Source: Isoetes taiwanensis
Lineage: Eukaryota; Streptophyta; Lycopodiopsida; Isoetales; Isoetaceae
DNA: 64,000 bases
Direction: 5' to 3'
NCBI GenBank assembly: GCA_021234155.1
Contig: JAJEKV010000045.1
Location: 770,147-834,146 of the forward strand
A program made the position numbers and the translations under genes. The notes beneath the pieces are model-generated. The model searched no databases. It was not told the origin of the DNA and saw only the letters and a program-made list of their open reading frames with translations. Below, piece after piece: positions 1 to 10,729 of the stretch (the stretch's first letter is position 1; the number at the start of each line of letters is the position of its first letter).

Positions 1-17
1 CAAGAACTGTCCATGGG

Positions 18-245
18 TCAATCCGCCAGTGATCTCGGATGATAGCCTGGCCTCCTCGATATACGGCAACGAGCCTCGCAGACTCGACATAATTCTTCCT
101 TCCGTCTGCAGAGCTGTGCGGGGGTAAGGCCTTCCTGGACGGAGAAGGCAGTATGGAGTGCCTTCATGAGCATGGCAGCCCGCAATGGGTGCGGGCTTTC
201 CCAGCTACAGTGAGTGCAGTAGCCGATTCTCAGAGACTTATTCAT
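18..245 (-). CDS. Small Cys-containing hypothetical ORF
   Basis: I do not recognise this 75-codon frame. It starts at an ATG and has two CxxC-like pairs (YCTHC near the N-terminus, CRVCEARC near the C-terminus). Upstream on the same strand there is a possible splice acceptor (TAATGCAG about 15 bases before the ATG). Further up, near 463, is another ATG in good context (GCCCATGGCGGCGGCC), so it could be the second exon of a minus-strand gene whose 5' exon lies around 463-290. There is no homology support, and it may be chance. Confidence 0.2.
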   Translation of the reverse strand: MNKSLRIGYCTHCSWESPHPLRAAMLMKALHTAFSVQEGLTPAQLCRRKEELCRVCEARCRISRRPGYHPRSLAD

Positions 246-519
246 CTAACTAACCTGCATTAATAGAGCTGAAAACCAAGTTGGAGTTACCTTTTGCTGT
301 GATTTGCTGCTGGTTCTCAGGAACTTCTGAACAGAGACGAAGCCTACAGCCACTGATCAGAAAACAAATCAAGAGAGGGGCAGCAGCAGATCTGGCCGAA
401 AATCCAGGCCCTTCCAGCTTCGACTTGATCGCAGTTCTGCACGAAGAACAGGGCCGCCGCCATGGGCGGAAGCCCTAGCCGCAAACCCTAGCCACCATGT
501 CCGAAAAAACTTAATCCTC

Positions 520-690
520 GCATCTATTTAGAGTAATTACTCGGACAACAGAGCTTTTTTTTTTTTGTAGTTACCTCCATGTTTGTACTCTGCTGTAGAA
601 TTAGAACAGCAAATGTATTTTGCCATATTTGACACATATATAATAGAAATTTGAAAGATGTATACCAAGCCTTACTTTTAGAGCTTTCAA
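520..690 (+). repeat. Dispersed repeat family R1, partial copy
   Basis: This block (TTAGAGTAATTACTCGGACA, then a T-run, then AACAGCAAATGTATTTTGCC) recurs at 3,190-3,620 in the same orientation and three times in tandem at 21,835-22,925 in the opposite orientation. The copy here begins in the middle of the unit. It has no coding potential. The rest of 246-1,034 holds no gene I can support. Confidence 0.75.
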
Positions 691-1034
691 TATCTAGCAT
701 TATAACATGGGGTTTTCTTTGTGTTTTTGTACTGTTTTCTCTAAGGTTTTCATATGATTTGGTGGCCGTATTTATCCAGGTGTACTAAATAGTATTTCTA
801 GAGTGCACCCTTTTGTTAGCCGTTGATTTTAAAAAAAGGGGCAAATCCTGTGGTGGAGGCTTCTTTTGTGGTGGGTGTGAATATCCTCCCATTATGTTTA
901 GGGTTTTTTAAGAGTTGTGTGGACTTTTTAGGGTTGCGGAGGCCTTCCGGGTTTTGGTCTTTTTTTGTGAAGTTGCTAGGTCGAAGCAGGAGCTATGACC
1001 TATACAAATATTCAGCAATCATTCTTAAAGAGAG

Positions 1035-1800
1035 ATGCAAAAGGAAATTTTGGAGATCGTCTTTGCTCGTGTTCCGGCTTCCTACCTCGTCCGCTTTCAG
1101 AACTGCCTTTCAAGGACCTGGACGAACATCCTTAATTCTCCGTCCTTTGCACAGCTTCATTCTCGCCTAGCTCCTCCCTCAGAAATCTTGCTGGTGTGTC
1201 ATAATGGCTATGATCTTCGGAAGAAGGAATTTGAGCTTTGTCATCTAGTCCTTCGAAAATGGCAGCGTCTGGTGGTTCCTGATGAGTTCAGCTTACTTTC
1301 AAAGGTTAGTGCTACTACATCTCATGGAGTTGTGTGTTTTTCTTCTCAAGAATCTCTCATCGTGTGGAATCCTCTTACCAATTCTCTGCAATTTGTAAAG
1401 ACTGGTTTCCTGATAATCACCATATCTTTGCTAGCTTTGGAATATACAGAAAAAGGACCTGGGTTTGGTTAGGAGCTTCAAATCCCCTTTCTAAACTTGG
1501 CTGCAGATGCATCAGCTCACGAGGCTACAAAAGGATAGCTCCGGTTCTCTGCAGTTAACGAGCATTGGTTTCTTGAGTGCATCATTCTTGATAACCTCCT
1601 TTTAGGAAGCATGATGTATCCAGACGAATTGGGGAAACTCAGCCTAGTTCTTAAGTTTTTGATGACAGTGGTAGATGCAGCTAAATGACACCTTATGGTT
1701 TTGTGGATCTTCATGCAGAGATTGGCAACATATATGGCTTGTATGTATGGATGGCACCTCAAAATTCCTGCATAGAGGAGGAAATGCTGATCATAAGCAC
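1035..1800 (+). pseudogene. F-box (F-box/kelch-like) protein, decayed
   Basis: From the ATG at 1035 the frame reads as an F-box: KEILEIVFARVPASYLVRF, a Trp (RTW), then SPSFAQLHSRLAPPSEILLV. These are the helix and the junction typical of plant F-box/kelch proteins, which act as substrate receptors of SCF ubiquitin ligases. The following part (SLIVWNPLTNSLQ) matches the start of the substrate-binding half of that family. Around 1,405 the reading frame shifts, and the expected continuation is in another frame (FASFGIYRKRTW). Further protein-like stretches to about 1,800 are interrupted by stops. The usual length is 350-400 residues; only about 150 are readable here. Either a pseudogene or a gene with sequencing indels. 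Confidence 0.55.
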
Positions 1801-2423
1801 ATACGAGAATCAGGGGAAGTAGAATAACTTCTGGTTTTCACAATACTGAGCCTTTTAAGAACTAAAGCAGTTGAAGATACACGTAAGACTGAAGGGAATA
1901 TGAGACTACTTCCAAGATGCTTTTCAAGAGCCACTGGGTTCACATACAATAAGGAATTTCTATCTCTTTTGCCATAAGCATCTAGCAATGTAGATATGCG
2001 CAGGAACTGCAAATACAGCCTGCACAGCCTCTATTCAGCCTTTGTTGGATCATGATGATGATGCATTTACACATTATTTTCACCTATTAAAGTGGGCTTT
2101 GTCAAATATTGCATTTTATATGGGTGGACTCGAGTTTACTCCATTATTCTTGTGGCCATATTGAAGTATTGAAGATTTAATGGAAGTCAATGAAGCAAAC
2201 ATGATCATTTTTTGGCAATTGGAGGCTTCTATTCTTACTGGTAGTTCTGTATAACTCATAATTTTTATTCCAAATTGGAGGCTTCTATTGGAAGTTGTGC
2301 TTGATGAATTTGATTGAGTACTTATGCAGTAAGTCAGCATTACATCAACAACACTGGAGTACCTTGCTTTTACCTATCAGATGTTTCTTCATACTCTTGT
2401 TTTAACTTCTTATTTGTTATCTA
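1801..2423. other. No gene seen
   Basis: AT-rich sequence with short direct repeats (for example AAATTGGAGGCTTCTATT at about 2,214 and 2,272). I see no recognisable coding sequence on either strand. Confidence 0.5.
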
Positions 2424-2615
2424 CAAATAGGAGGTTGTATAATATTAGTAAATGTGTGTAACAGGTGCTTGTATGATATTTTGTATGATATTTGGAAATG
2501 TGTTAAGAGGTGCTTGTATGATATTTGGAAATGCATTAAGAGGTGCTTGTATGATGTTTGTAAATGTTTTTAGGAGGTGCCTCTATGATATTTGTGAATG
2601 CGTTATGAGGTAGTA
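2424..2615. repeat. 33-bp minisatellite, about five units
   Basis: The unit AGGTGCTTGTATGATATTTG followed by a variable AAATGYRTTA part recurs with starts near 2463, 2508, 2541, 2575 and 2608, that is a 33-34 base period; the first spacing is longer because of an internal TTTTGTATGAT duplication. The units diverge by a few substitutions each. Confidence 0.8.
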
Positions 2616-2817
2616 GCATGTTGTTGCATGTTCAGAAACATGTGGCCACAAAACCTTTTATATTAACTATGTTCTCTACTTTCTTTTATAAATTAAGATT
2701 ATATATTTGGTTCGGAGATTTCAATGGTTTTCCATGAACAAGGTGTAGGCCCAATTGTAGATAATCTTTGCTACCATTCTCGAGGCCCCGAAGGGGCCAA
2801 AAAAAATTTAGATTTAA

Positions 2818-3173
2818 CATAAACCATTACATTTAACACTTCAAAATTAAATTCCCCCTTAAGCCCCCTTTGGTTTGGGTGCAGCGAGAGCCCCAAAAAT
2901 TATATTATGCATGTACAAAATCAACACCATATAGTACATTGCCTCAAATCTTATAATATTTTGCAAACTGTGTTATACGGTATACCAAAACTTGTACATG
3001 CATACCTCACAAATGAGGATTTCTATGTACGATCTAGATCGAGGAATAAAGGGCATATATGCTTATCTAACAGCTCTCGATGCCCAGAGTCACCCCCCGT
3101 GTGAATATGCACCCAAACCAAAGGGGGTCTAAAGGGGAATTTAATTTTAAAGTGTTAAATGTAATAGTTTATG
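2818..3173. mobile_element. Foldback / MITE-like element
   Basis: Two arms of about 66 bases, 2818-2883 and 3106-3173, are reverse complements of each other with a handful of mismatches. The outer end is CATAAAC(C/T)A and the inner end is TTTGGTTTGGGTGCA. They flank about 220 bases of non-coding sequence. No transposase is present, so this would be a non-autonomous foldback element. I could not find a convincing target-site duplication at the outer ends. Confidence 0.6.
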
Positions 3174-3189
3174 AATGCTTTGGCTTGAG

Positions 3190-3620
3190 AAATGGATCTT
3201 GCATTTGCAAGTTATGCCTAAATATCTGCTAGCTGGTGGAGATGTCACATAGTGAATATGGCCGTCTCAATTCTTGGAGATTTTAAAAGGAGGCAATGAA
3301 CTATTTGCCATTCATTTTAATGTATGTCCCTGTAATTCCATGTCTTATGCATTTAGAGTAGTTACTCGGACAATAGCGCTATTCTATTCTATTCTATTCT
3401 TGGACTTACCTCCATGTTTGTACTCTATTGTAGCATTAGAACATGTTTGTACTCTGCTGTAGCATTAGAACAGCAAATGTATTTTGCTATTTTTGACATA
3501 TATACAATAGGATTTTGAAAGATGTGTACCAAGACTTATTTTTAAAGCTTCCCTTAAGCTTTCCAATGGATTGGATCTTGCATTTGCAAGTTATGCCCAA
3601 AGATCGCTAGCTGGTGGACA
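3190..3620 (+). repeat. Dispersed repeat family R1, ~1.2 units
   Basis: Begins with GGATCTTGCATTTGCAAGTT, which recurs at 3,573, so slightly more than one ~380-base unit is present. It shares the ACTCGGACA and AGAACAGCAAATGTATTTTG landmarks with the copies at 520 and 21,835-22,925. It contains a (TATTC)n microsatellite near 3,380-3,400. The stretch 3,621-3,995 holds nothing I recognise. Confidence 0.75.
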
Positions 3621-3995
3621 TGCCATGTTAATTGCCCAAATTATTTACTTATTTTCTATTGTGCCAAATGTGCAGAAGTACATGTCTTCGGATGTTATTT
3701 TGCTATATATTCTAAACGAGGTGCACCCTGGACTACCACAGTCGTCGGATTCGTCGATTCTATGACCCAGATCTTATGTTGGGGTCTGTGGGCATCTTTC
3801 GTTTTGCTTATAATCATTTATGATTGGTTGGAGGCGCCTATGGTTTTGAAATATGAAATACGATTTCGCCTAAAGTTTTGAGGGAATATCGAACCTCTAT
3901 TTTAGAATATGAAATACGAGGGCCCGAACCTCTACCAAAATAACCAATTAGCTCTAAAAATAACCTCTAGACAAGACTACTTTAACCAATATACC

Positions 3996-6421
3996 TGTTG
4001 CCCCTTTTTTGGGCAACATAGACCATCATGATACCTAGAGTTTCAAGATTGGAAGATACTTGTCAAAGTTTGGAAGACTTGTGGTTTCTTTTGAGGTTTC
4101 ATCTTAAGTTACTTTCTCATCACTCATATGGTAAGAATTAGTGCTATTTTGATCCTGCTAGAGTTTGGAAGAAATTGGTTCAAGTTTGGAAGACCCTTGG
4201 GATCTTGGTTGTATAGCCTAATTCTTTCCTTTGAGGAAGTTTTCTAGTTACATTCTTATTTCTTGAAGACCAGGCAAAGAATATTGCAAGCTATACAATG
4301 AGTCATTACCATGTTGCTCATATTCACTCATATGAAACTAAATGGAGTTGCACCCATGATTTGGAAGTCACACATATGAAGATGCACTTAGAAGTGGAAT
4401 TGCTCTTATTTTGGCCTTGAAGATTGGAAGACCTTTTTAGAAGTTTGGAAGACCCTAGGGCCTTGAGCAAAGTTATGTTCATCATAAGGTATGATTTGAG
4501 CTTTTGAGATATGATCATGTGCTGCTGTGTGGGTTCCAGCCTTCATCCATTTCATCCATCCTACATCCACCTTCCTTTCATTTTTTATATACCTCATTTT
4601 CACCCCTCACATGCCTTCTTTCATTACCTCACTACCTATATTTTATTGGCCTCACCTCCACTTGTGAATTGCTCTCAAGAGATCATGAAAAACCTCAAGA
4701 GCAAAAGAAGCTTGAATTTTACCTTCATTCTATCACCCTAAATCCTACCATAGCCTTTTTTCCTATTTTTCCACCCTTTTTCCTATGATTTTTCTCACCA
4801 TTTCCAAGGTTGAAAATTCATTGACCATGGTCAAAATGGCCAAAATTTCAAGTATCTCAATTTGACCTGAAACACTCTAGATTTGAAGCTTGGCAAAAAT
4901 AGCTAGGTTGGCCTTTTCAAAATTCAAAAAAGACATGGGAAACCCCTCAAATATCATTTCTTGGGATGCGTACAAAAAAATAAAACCTATTCTAGCCTAT
5001 CTACCCCTATCTAATTTTGCATAGTTCCAGGTCACCCCCATTTTTCCACGCGGCAAGAGGGCGGGGGGCGCATTAACGGGGCCGGGTGTCCCTCTCGCGG
5101 GCACGCCAAATTTAATAGCTGCATTATTCCTTATATACCTTAGCCGCCGGACTGCGTTGTGCCTGTGGGATATATCGCCCTTGAGAATTTTTTGATAAAC
5201 CCTAAGAAATAGAGGAACTCGCTAAATCCGCCAATTCGTGCCTAAACTGATTGAATCCCCGCCAATTTCCAAAAATTAGTTCCTAAACCTTTTCCGAAAC
5301 CCCCGGAACCCTTTGTGGCATTTGATTGATAGAAACTTGCTCTCGATTAGGCCGGAAATCATTGAACCGAGCTGGTTTTTGGGAAGGACGCTTTTTAACT
5401 GGGAATATGATCATTTTTTTCACCCCCTGAGATATACCTCTGATCCGGGCGATTTCTATATTCCCCGATATTCTTTGATCCGTTTCTACCTCAAATTCCG
5501 CTAATCTCTGCCGAGATTGAAGATTGACTGTATTTTGATTGAAGACCGACTCTGTTGTGACTTATTTGACATCAAAACTCCTACTGCTACTCAAATTATC
5601 TTATTATTTTCTCTTTCTGATAATTTTTGGGTTTTGTTGACAATGCCTTGGGATCTGTTCTCAAGCATTATCCCGGTATTACTTGAGAATTCTAAACTCC
5701 TCGTGATATCTTATGATTTGAATGCATATTCATTGCTCGGACAAATAGTGTTTCCATCTTCTTTGTTTCAAGTTGTTCTCGTCTAAACTAATAGAAACCA
5801 GATATTTAAAGTAGAATCCAAATTAATAGTCGTCCCCATTCTTTAAAAGGTTTGAGTATTGCTTATATGTAAAAAAACAAAGAAAAATAGTTTTTCCATA
5901 ACTGTCATAAATCGTGATGTAAATCGAGACTTTGGCCCATCTCAAGAAATATCATAGTGTTTGCTTGTCAAGAAAACCTTATGCACATGATCTAGAGTTT
6001 ATTTTGAAGCTGTTTATACAAATTCCAACTCAAGATTCATCACCAAACTATATTTGCAAATTTTGGCTCTGCTTTTTGGCATTGACCAATTTTTGACTCA
6101 ACTTTGACATTGATTTTCTTGGTCTTCCCCTATCCAAATCGAGATGCATTTTCACCAAAAGAGTTCCCTCTACTTGTCTATAACTCATACCAAAACCAAA
6201 ACTCAAAATCTTAAAGGGTGTGACCGCAAGATTGATTTTTTGCTCGGCAGCTTTTTTCTCGCCAGTGGACTGTAGTGATTTTGACAAAACCAAAGATTTG
6301 ATATTGAGTTCTTTTGCTTTATATGATTAAGGATTGATCACCCTAAGTGATCCGGAGGTCCCACCCAGTTTGTTTACACTTCCTTTGAGGTTAGGCTAAA
6401 ATTCCGTGTTTTAGGCTAACA
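3996..6421 (+). repeat. 5' LTR of Ty3/gypsy element
   Basis: Direct repeat with 13582-16033, TG...CA ends, preceded by the target-site copy ATACC. AT-rich parts are nearly identical to the 3' LTR; most differences are 1-3 base indels or swaps in GC-containing spots. Small open frames on both strands inside it are not conserved between the two LTRs and I do not call them genes. Confidence 0.93.
5131..5138 (+). promoter_or_regulatory. Probable LTR TATA box
   Basis: TTATATAC about 1.1 kb into the LTR, after a GC-rich block (around 5,045-5,105) and before GCCGCCGGAC. The same box is at 14723-14730 in the 3' LTR. A transcript start 25-35 bases downstream would give a U3 of about 1.15 kb. This is the only good TATA sequence in a sensible promoter context that I see in the LTR. 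Confidence 0.45.
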
Positions 6422-6425
6422 TTTT

Positions 6426-6442
6426 TGGAGGTCCTACCGAGA
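6426..6442 (+). promoter_or_regulatory. Primer-binding site, tRNA-Gln type
   Basis: TGGAGGTCCTACCGAGA starts four bases after the 5' LTR. Its complement ends in CCA and reads CGGTAGGACCT-CCA, the 3' end I recall for plant cytosolic tRNA-Gln. Minus-strand DNA synthesis would be primed here. Confidence 0.6.
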
Positions 6443-7795
6443 TTTTACCGGAAATTGAACTCAATGGCACCAAGGAAGATTTCAGAGTCTCACGAACCAA
6501 TTTGAGGAGACAAATCAACCAGATTTGGTAGGAGTAAGCATGAGAGTGGCTACCAGATCTACCACTAATGCTACAAATACTCCCAACTTGCCTATTCCTC
6601 CACCGGCTCCTCTCTATCACCTCTACAAATATTACAAATATTTCCTCCAGGCCCTCTTCTTCACAAATTCATAAACTTTTTGAACCAGGATCAACTCCTT
6701 TCAAATTGTTCCTCCATCAAAGACCTTATCATTTTGAGTTGACTATACCGTTTCCCCTTGCTATGATTCTTCCATGAATGCCAACCATTTTCTAAAAAAC
6801 TTTGAAGACTATTATGAAGAACATGGGAGAAAGAAGGGTTCCAGTGTTTGCGTAATTCATCAAATGCATGAAGGGTGATGAGGCCGATCTTGGCCTCGAT
6901 TTTGAGCTTTGTATAGGTACCAAAGGGGATGAATTGGAACACAAGTTTCTATCAAGGTTTGGTAAGGCTACTTCACCCTGGGATCTTGTCTTTTGAACTC
7001 AACTCATTTTCCATTAGACCGGAGAGTGTAAAGCAAAGATGTGGAGAGATTTAATTTTATTTGCTAGTGTGTAACAGAATCGTGTTACTCATCCAACATT
7101 GCACCTAGTTGCTTCCTTTATCGAGGTTTGATGTCTAGACCTAGGATCTATAGGAAGTTATTAAAATTACAAAAAATTTGGTGAGTTGGATTCTATCCAT
7201 AAAACATTTGTAAAGGTTTGTATCCGCGTAACTATTAAGCTATCTTCTGATGAAGAGATCGAGATCCATTTTATCCTCCTCATCATGGAACTGAACATGA
7301 TTTACATTTTGCTAATGCCGCCCCTGCTTATGCAAGACAAAAGAGAAGAAGAAGTCCAAAGTTGAAGAATTGGATCCTCATGTTTTTGAGATGAAATCAG
7401 AGATCGAAGAAAGTGTCCGAGGCACTTTTGGAAGTTACCAAACAACTTATGAATTAAAAAAGCGAAAAGATGCCCCACCTCCCAATGCACAAAACGTGGT
7501 AAAACCTTACCATAGAGCTGAAAGCGGTTTTGCAAGGCAATGTCCTAAGTGTCATAGAAGAGGTCACTTTGGTAGAGAATGTCCTGTTTTGCTCTTTTGC
7601 AAGGAAATAGGTCAGGAGAAGTATTGCAGTGTTAAGGCTTATTTTGAAAAACAAGATAAAGGTAAACAAATGTCAAATATAAGTTTTATTGAGACTTGCA
7701 GGGAGAACAGGAAGAGCAAGATGTTATGGTTGTGCAGACACGTGCCAGAGCTCATCCAAATGCATCTACAGGTTCTGTTCCACCTCATAAGGTAA
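6443..7795 (+). pseudogene. gag remnant with CCHC zinc knuckle
   Basis: Frames across 6,443-7,300 are short and shifted. From about 7,370 an open stretch encodes CPKCHRRGHFGREC, a perfect CX2CX4HX4C nucleocapsid zinc knuckle (about 7,537-7,578). A second, degraded knuckle-like segment follows (CKEIGQEKYC). Gag would package the element RNA. The position between the primer site and protease agrees. The N-terminal capsid part cannot be read in one frame. Confidence 0.7.
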
Positions 7796-7958
7796 CATTT
7801 CAATCAGATCCTCAGAATATAGCTCCTCCTCCTGCTCAAAGGTATAAACAGAAAGATTCTGAGTTGGATGAATTTGAATTACTTATGAAAAATTCTAAGG
7901 TTACTTACAATGGATTTATTAACTCTGCGAGAATTGCACCATCATACAGGGGGAAAAG

Positions 7959-8342
7959 TTGATCAAAAGCACTCCGGAGATATTGAAGAGGTTGTTGCTT
8001 GAAACCTGCAACAATATTTCTGTGGCTTTGCCTGAGCAAACCGAAGATCCAGGTGCTTTTACTTGTAGTGCTACTATAGGAACTTCCCATCTAGACAAAG
8101 TTTTGCTGGATGGAGGTTCTTCTCTTAATGTTATGCCTTATCATGTTATGAAGGCACTGGATCTCAAGGTAGAAGATAATACTTCCATTGTTCTAAAATC
8201 TTTTTCAAATGCTAAAGTTGTGCCTAAGGGAATAGTAAGAAATGTATCCGTGAAATACGGGGGAATCATTGTGCTTTGGCCACATTTGTGGTTGTTGATT
8301 TTGAAAATGTTAATCAAGCTAATATCTATGATCTATTATTAG
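7959..8342 (+). pseudogene. Retropepsin-like aspartic protease
   Basis: The frame contains VLLDGGSSLNVMPYHVMKAL, the D-G-G-S-S variant of the D-[ST]-G active-site loop that is common in plant Ty3/gypsy proteases. The flap region (VPKGIVRNVSVKYGG) follows. Near 8,275 the frame departs from the expected VIDxxxxYDLLLG end, which suggests a frameshift before the stop. The protease would mature the Gag-Pol polyprotein. Confidence 0.65.
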
Positions 8343-8407
8343 AAGGAGATGGATGAAAAGCAAGGGATGCCGGACTGTATGGTCCGAAGGCACTTGCACC
8401 ATTTCCA

Positions 8408-10018
8408 ATGGAGCAACTTCACAAACTGGCAAACAAAACTGATCCATCTGCTAACATTAGGTTCATAGATGTGGACATACTACAGGAAGAAGATTTGGGT
8501 GTTTACAATTTAGGCCTGGATGCTAGTATACATGAAGAGGTTGTCAACTTTGCTTACATGCATGTTGAATCTCCTGATCTGAAGGCAAAAAAAGCCTACC
8601 TCTGGTTTGATGGAGGTATGTCAAAAAAACTGGGGATTGCTTCTTCTGCTGCTATTTTGAAGGATGCAGATTTTAAGTTGATGACTAAGATAGGGAGAAT
8701 TCACCCTAATATTTCTTCTAATGCAGCAGAATACAAAGCCCTCATTGCAGGTTTACAAGAAGCAAGGTGTATGAGTATTTCTCATATTGTTATTTATGGA
8801 GACTCACAACTTGTTTGTAGACAAATCTTGGGAGAATATCGAACTAAACATCAAGACATGGAGGATCTGAGTGCTCAAGCCAGAGAATTATTAACTTTTT
8901 TTGATCATTGGGAGATTTTACATATTCCTAGATCTAAGAATTTTGAAGCTGACTCATTGTGCAGAAAAACCCTTATGGAGTATTTGTCTGAAGGAGCTAT
9001 TCAAGAGGATGTCTTAGATGAAGAGGAGCTTTCCCAATTCCATCCCATCTTAACTATCAACCTAGCACAAGAGGAATCACTTAAAGAGCTTGAAGTGCAT
9101 AAAGGAGGTATATCTAGGACCCTGCAAATGGGAGACTTATATAATGAAGGTGATCAAGGTAAAATGGTTGAGTTATTTGAGGATTGGGTGGATGTTTTTG
9201 CTTGGGAGTATTCAGAACTGAAAGGGGTTGATAAAAAAATTTGTGAGTTTGAAATTAAGGTTCGAGAAGATGCCAAACCTGTTATGCAGAAGTTGAGAAG
9301 AATTAATTCTTCACTTTTAGATCTTATCAAGCAGGAATTATTCAAAATGCAGGAATCAGGATTGATAGTTGACATTGTGAACCCCTCTTGGGTTTCTTGT
9401 ATTGTTCCAGTTCTAAAAAAGAATGGTTCTTTAAGAATATGTGTGGATTATAGAGATCTAAATAAAGCTACTGTTAAAGATTGTTACCCTTTGCCTTTTT
9501 TGGAAGAAATCCTTTATGCAGTGGCTGGTAAGTCTATGTACTCATTTTTGGATGGTTTCTCTGGTTTTAATCAGATTAGCATCAAAAAGGAAGATCAGTC
9601 AAAGACATCCTTCATTACTCCATGGGGAACTTATGCAATGAAAAGGATGCCTTTTGGCTTAATGAATGCCCCTGCCACATTTCAGAGAGCCATGGATACT
9701 GTCTTTGCAAACATGACTCCTGAGCAATTCAGAGTTTATCTGGATGATTTATGCTTAGGTACTGATACAAGTGATCATATTTCAGAGCTAACAAGAATAT
9801 TCACATTGTGCAGACAAACTGGAGTTAATCTAAACCCAAAGAAGTGCATCTTTTTGGCATCCAAAGGCCAGCTCTTAGGCCATGAGGTTTCTGCTAAAGG
9901 CCTTCAAGTAGCTGAAGAGAAGATCATAGCTTTAAAAAAGCTTCAAACACCTGTGACAATTAAAGAAGTCAAGGGATTTATGGGAATGACCTCTTTCTTA
10001 AGAGTGTATGTGCCTTAA
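8408..10018 (+). CDS. pol: RNase H - reverse transcriptase polyprotein segment
   Basis: Longest open frame of the element, 536 residues. Residues ~63-190 form an RNase H of the archaeal/plant-HI type: LWFDGG (Asp 68), NAAEYKAL (Glu 108), YGDSQLV (Asp 132) and NFEADSL (Asp 182), so all four metal ligands are present. Residues ~300-475 are a Ty3/gypsy reverse transcriptase: LRICVDYRDLNKAT, FITPWGTYAMKRMPFGL, and the catalytic YLDD at 444-447. The RT thumb (KEVKGFMGMTSF) ends the frame at 10,018. RNase H placed before the RT in the same frame is not the usual RT-RNH-(aRNH)-IN order. The true polyprotein start lies upstream; the ATG at 8408 is only the first one in this frame. Confidence 0.85.
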   Translation: MEQLHKLANKTDPSANIRFIDVDILQEEDLGVYNLGLDASIHEEVVNFAYMHVESPDLKAKKAYLWFDGGMSKKLGIASSAAILKDADFKLMTKIGRIHPNISSNAAEYKALIAGLQEARCMSISHIVIYGDSQLVCRQILGEYRTKHQDMEDLSAQARELLTFFDHWEILHIPRSKNFEADSLCRKTLMEYLSEGAIQEDVLDEEELSQFHPILTINLAQEESLKELEVHKGGISRTLQMGDLYNEGDQGKMVELFEDWVDVFAWEYSELKGVDKKICEFEIKVREDAKPVMQKLRRINSSLLDLIKQELFKMQESGLIVDIVNPSWVSCIVPVLKKNGSLRICVDYRDLNKATVKDCYPLPFLEEILYAVAGKSMYSFLDGFSGFNQISIKKEDQSKTSFITPWGTYAMKRMPFGLMNAPATFQRAMDTVFANMTPEQFRVYLDDLCLGTDTSDHISELTRIFTLCRQTGVNLNPKKCIFLASKGQLLGHEVSAKGLQVAEEKIIALKKLQTPVTIKEVKGFMGMTSFLRVYVP

Positions 10019-10029
10019 TTTCTCTCACC

Positions 10030-10676
10030 TTATTAGTCCTATCTCTAAGTTGACTAGAGTAGGCCAAGTTAGTAAAAGAGAAAGTAAATATAGGCCCTGT
10101 TGTTTGACCGATGAGTGTGAAAAAGCTTTTTGCAGATCATAGAGGCTATTTGTCATTCTACACTTTTAAAAACTCCGACCTTTCATTACCATTTAAAGTT
10201 TACATAACTATCACTAAAAAGGCTGCTTTGGAGTTGCCATTTTGCGGGATAGACACCCTATTGCTTTTTGCAAGCAAACAATGGTCTCAAACCGAGGAGA
10301 AGTATGCTAAGATAGAAAGGAGTGTCAAGCTCTCATCTTTTGATCGAGAGACAGGTCATCTTTACAAAAATCCCAAGCCACTATCTACATGCAAAGAGAA
10401 CCCCATGCCTTTTTGTATGGTAAGAAATTAGAAAAACCTAAGCTTCATAGGTGGGCTTGTAGGCTTCAATCTTATGATTTAAAGGTAAAGGTTATTCATG
10501 TATTGAACAATCCGAGTTTATACCTGCCTGCTGCCTACTTTGAACATGAGGAGGTGGTACAAGAAGAAGAAATGACTAACCTTGTTGTAAATGAGCAGGA
10601 CGTGTCAACTATGCCAGCTCAAGGTTGGCAACAACCTATCAGGAGATTCCTTCAAGATCAAGAGATACCTTCCTGA
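10030..10676 (+). pseudogene. Ty3/gypsy RNase H remnant
   Basis: After the RT the frame is broken several times. Recognisable pieces are ECEKAF (RT connection), a segment around 10,215-10,260, and at 10,389-10,560 LHRWACRLQSYDLKVKVIHV, which is the end of a gypsy RNase H (the RWA/LQxYDF motif). The usual N-A-D-ALSR end is replaced by NNPSLYLPA. It is clearly decayed and unlikely to be active, which would leave the upstream RNase H as the only intact one. Confidence 0.55.
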
Positions 10677-10729
10677 ATTTTCAAAAAGCCAAGCTTACAA
10701 GTTTAAGTTAAAATGTTTGACTTTACTCA

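Noticed and set aside
4324-4788. Short frames repeated at 13,908-14,321
   Set aside because: They lie in the LTRs; the repetition is due to the LTR pair and the plus-strand frames differ by indels between copies.
6426-6442. tRNA gene
   Set aside because: Only the 3' complement is present at this and the other primer sites (43,358; 52,477); no cloverleaf can be formed.
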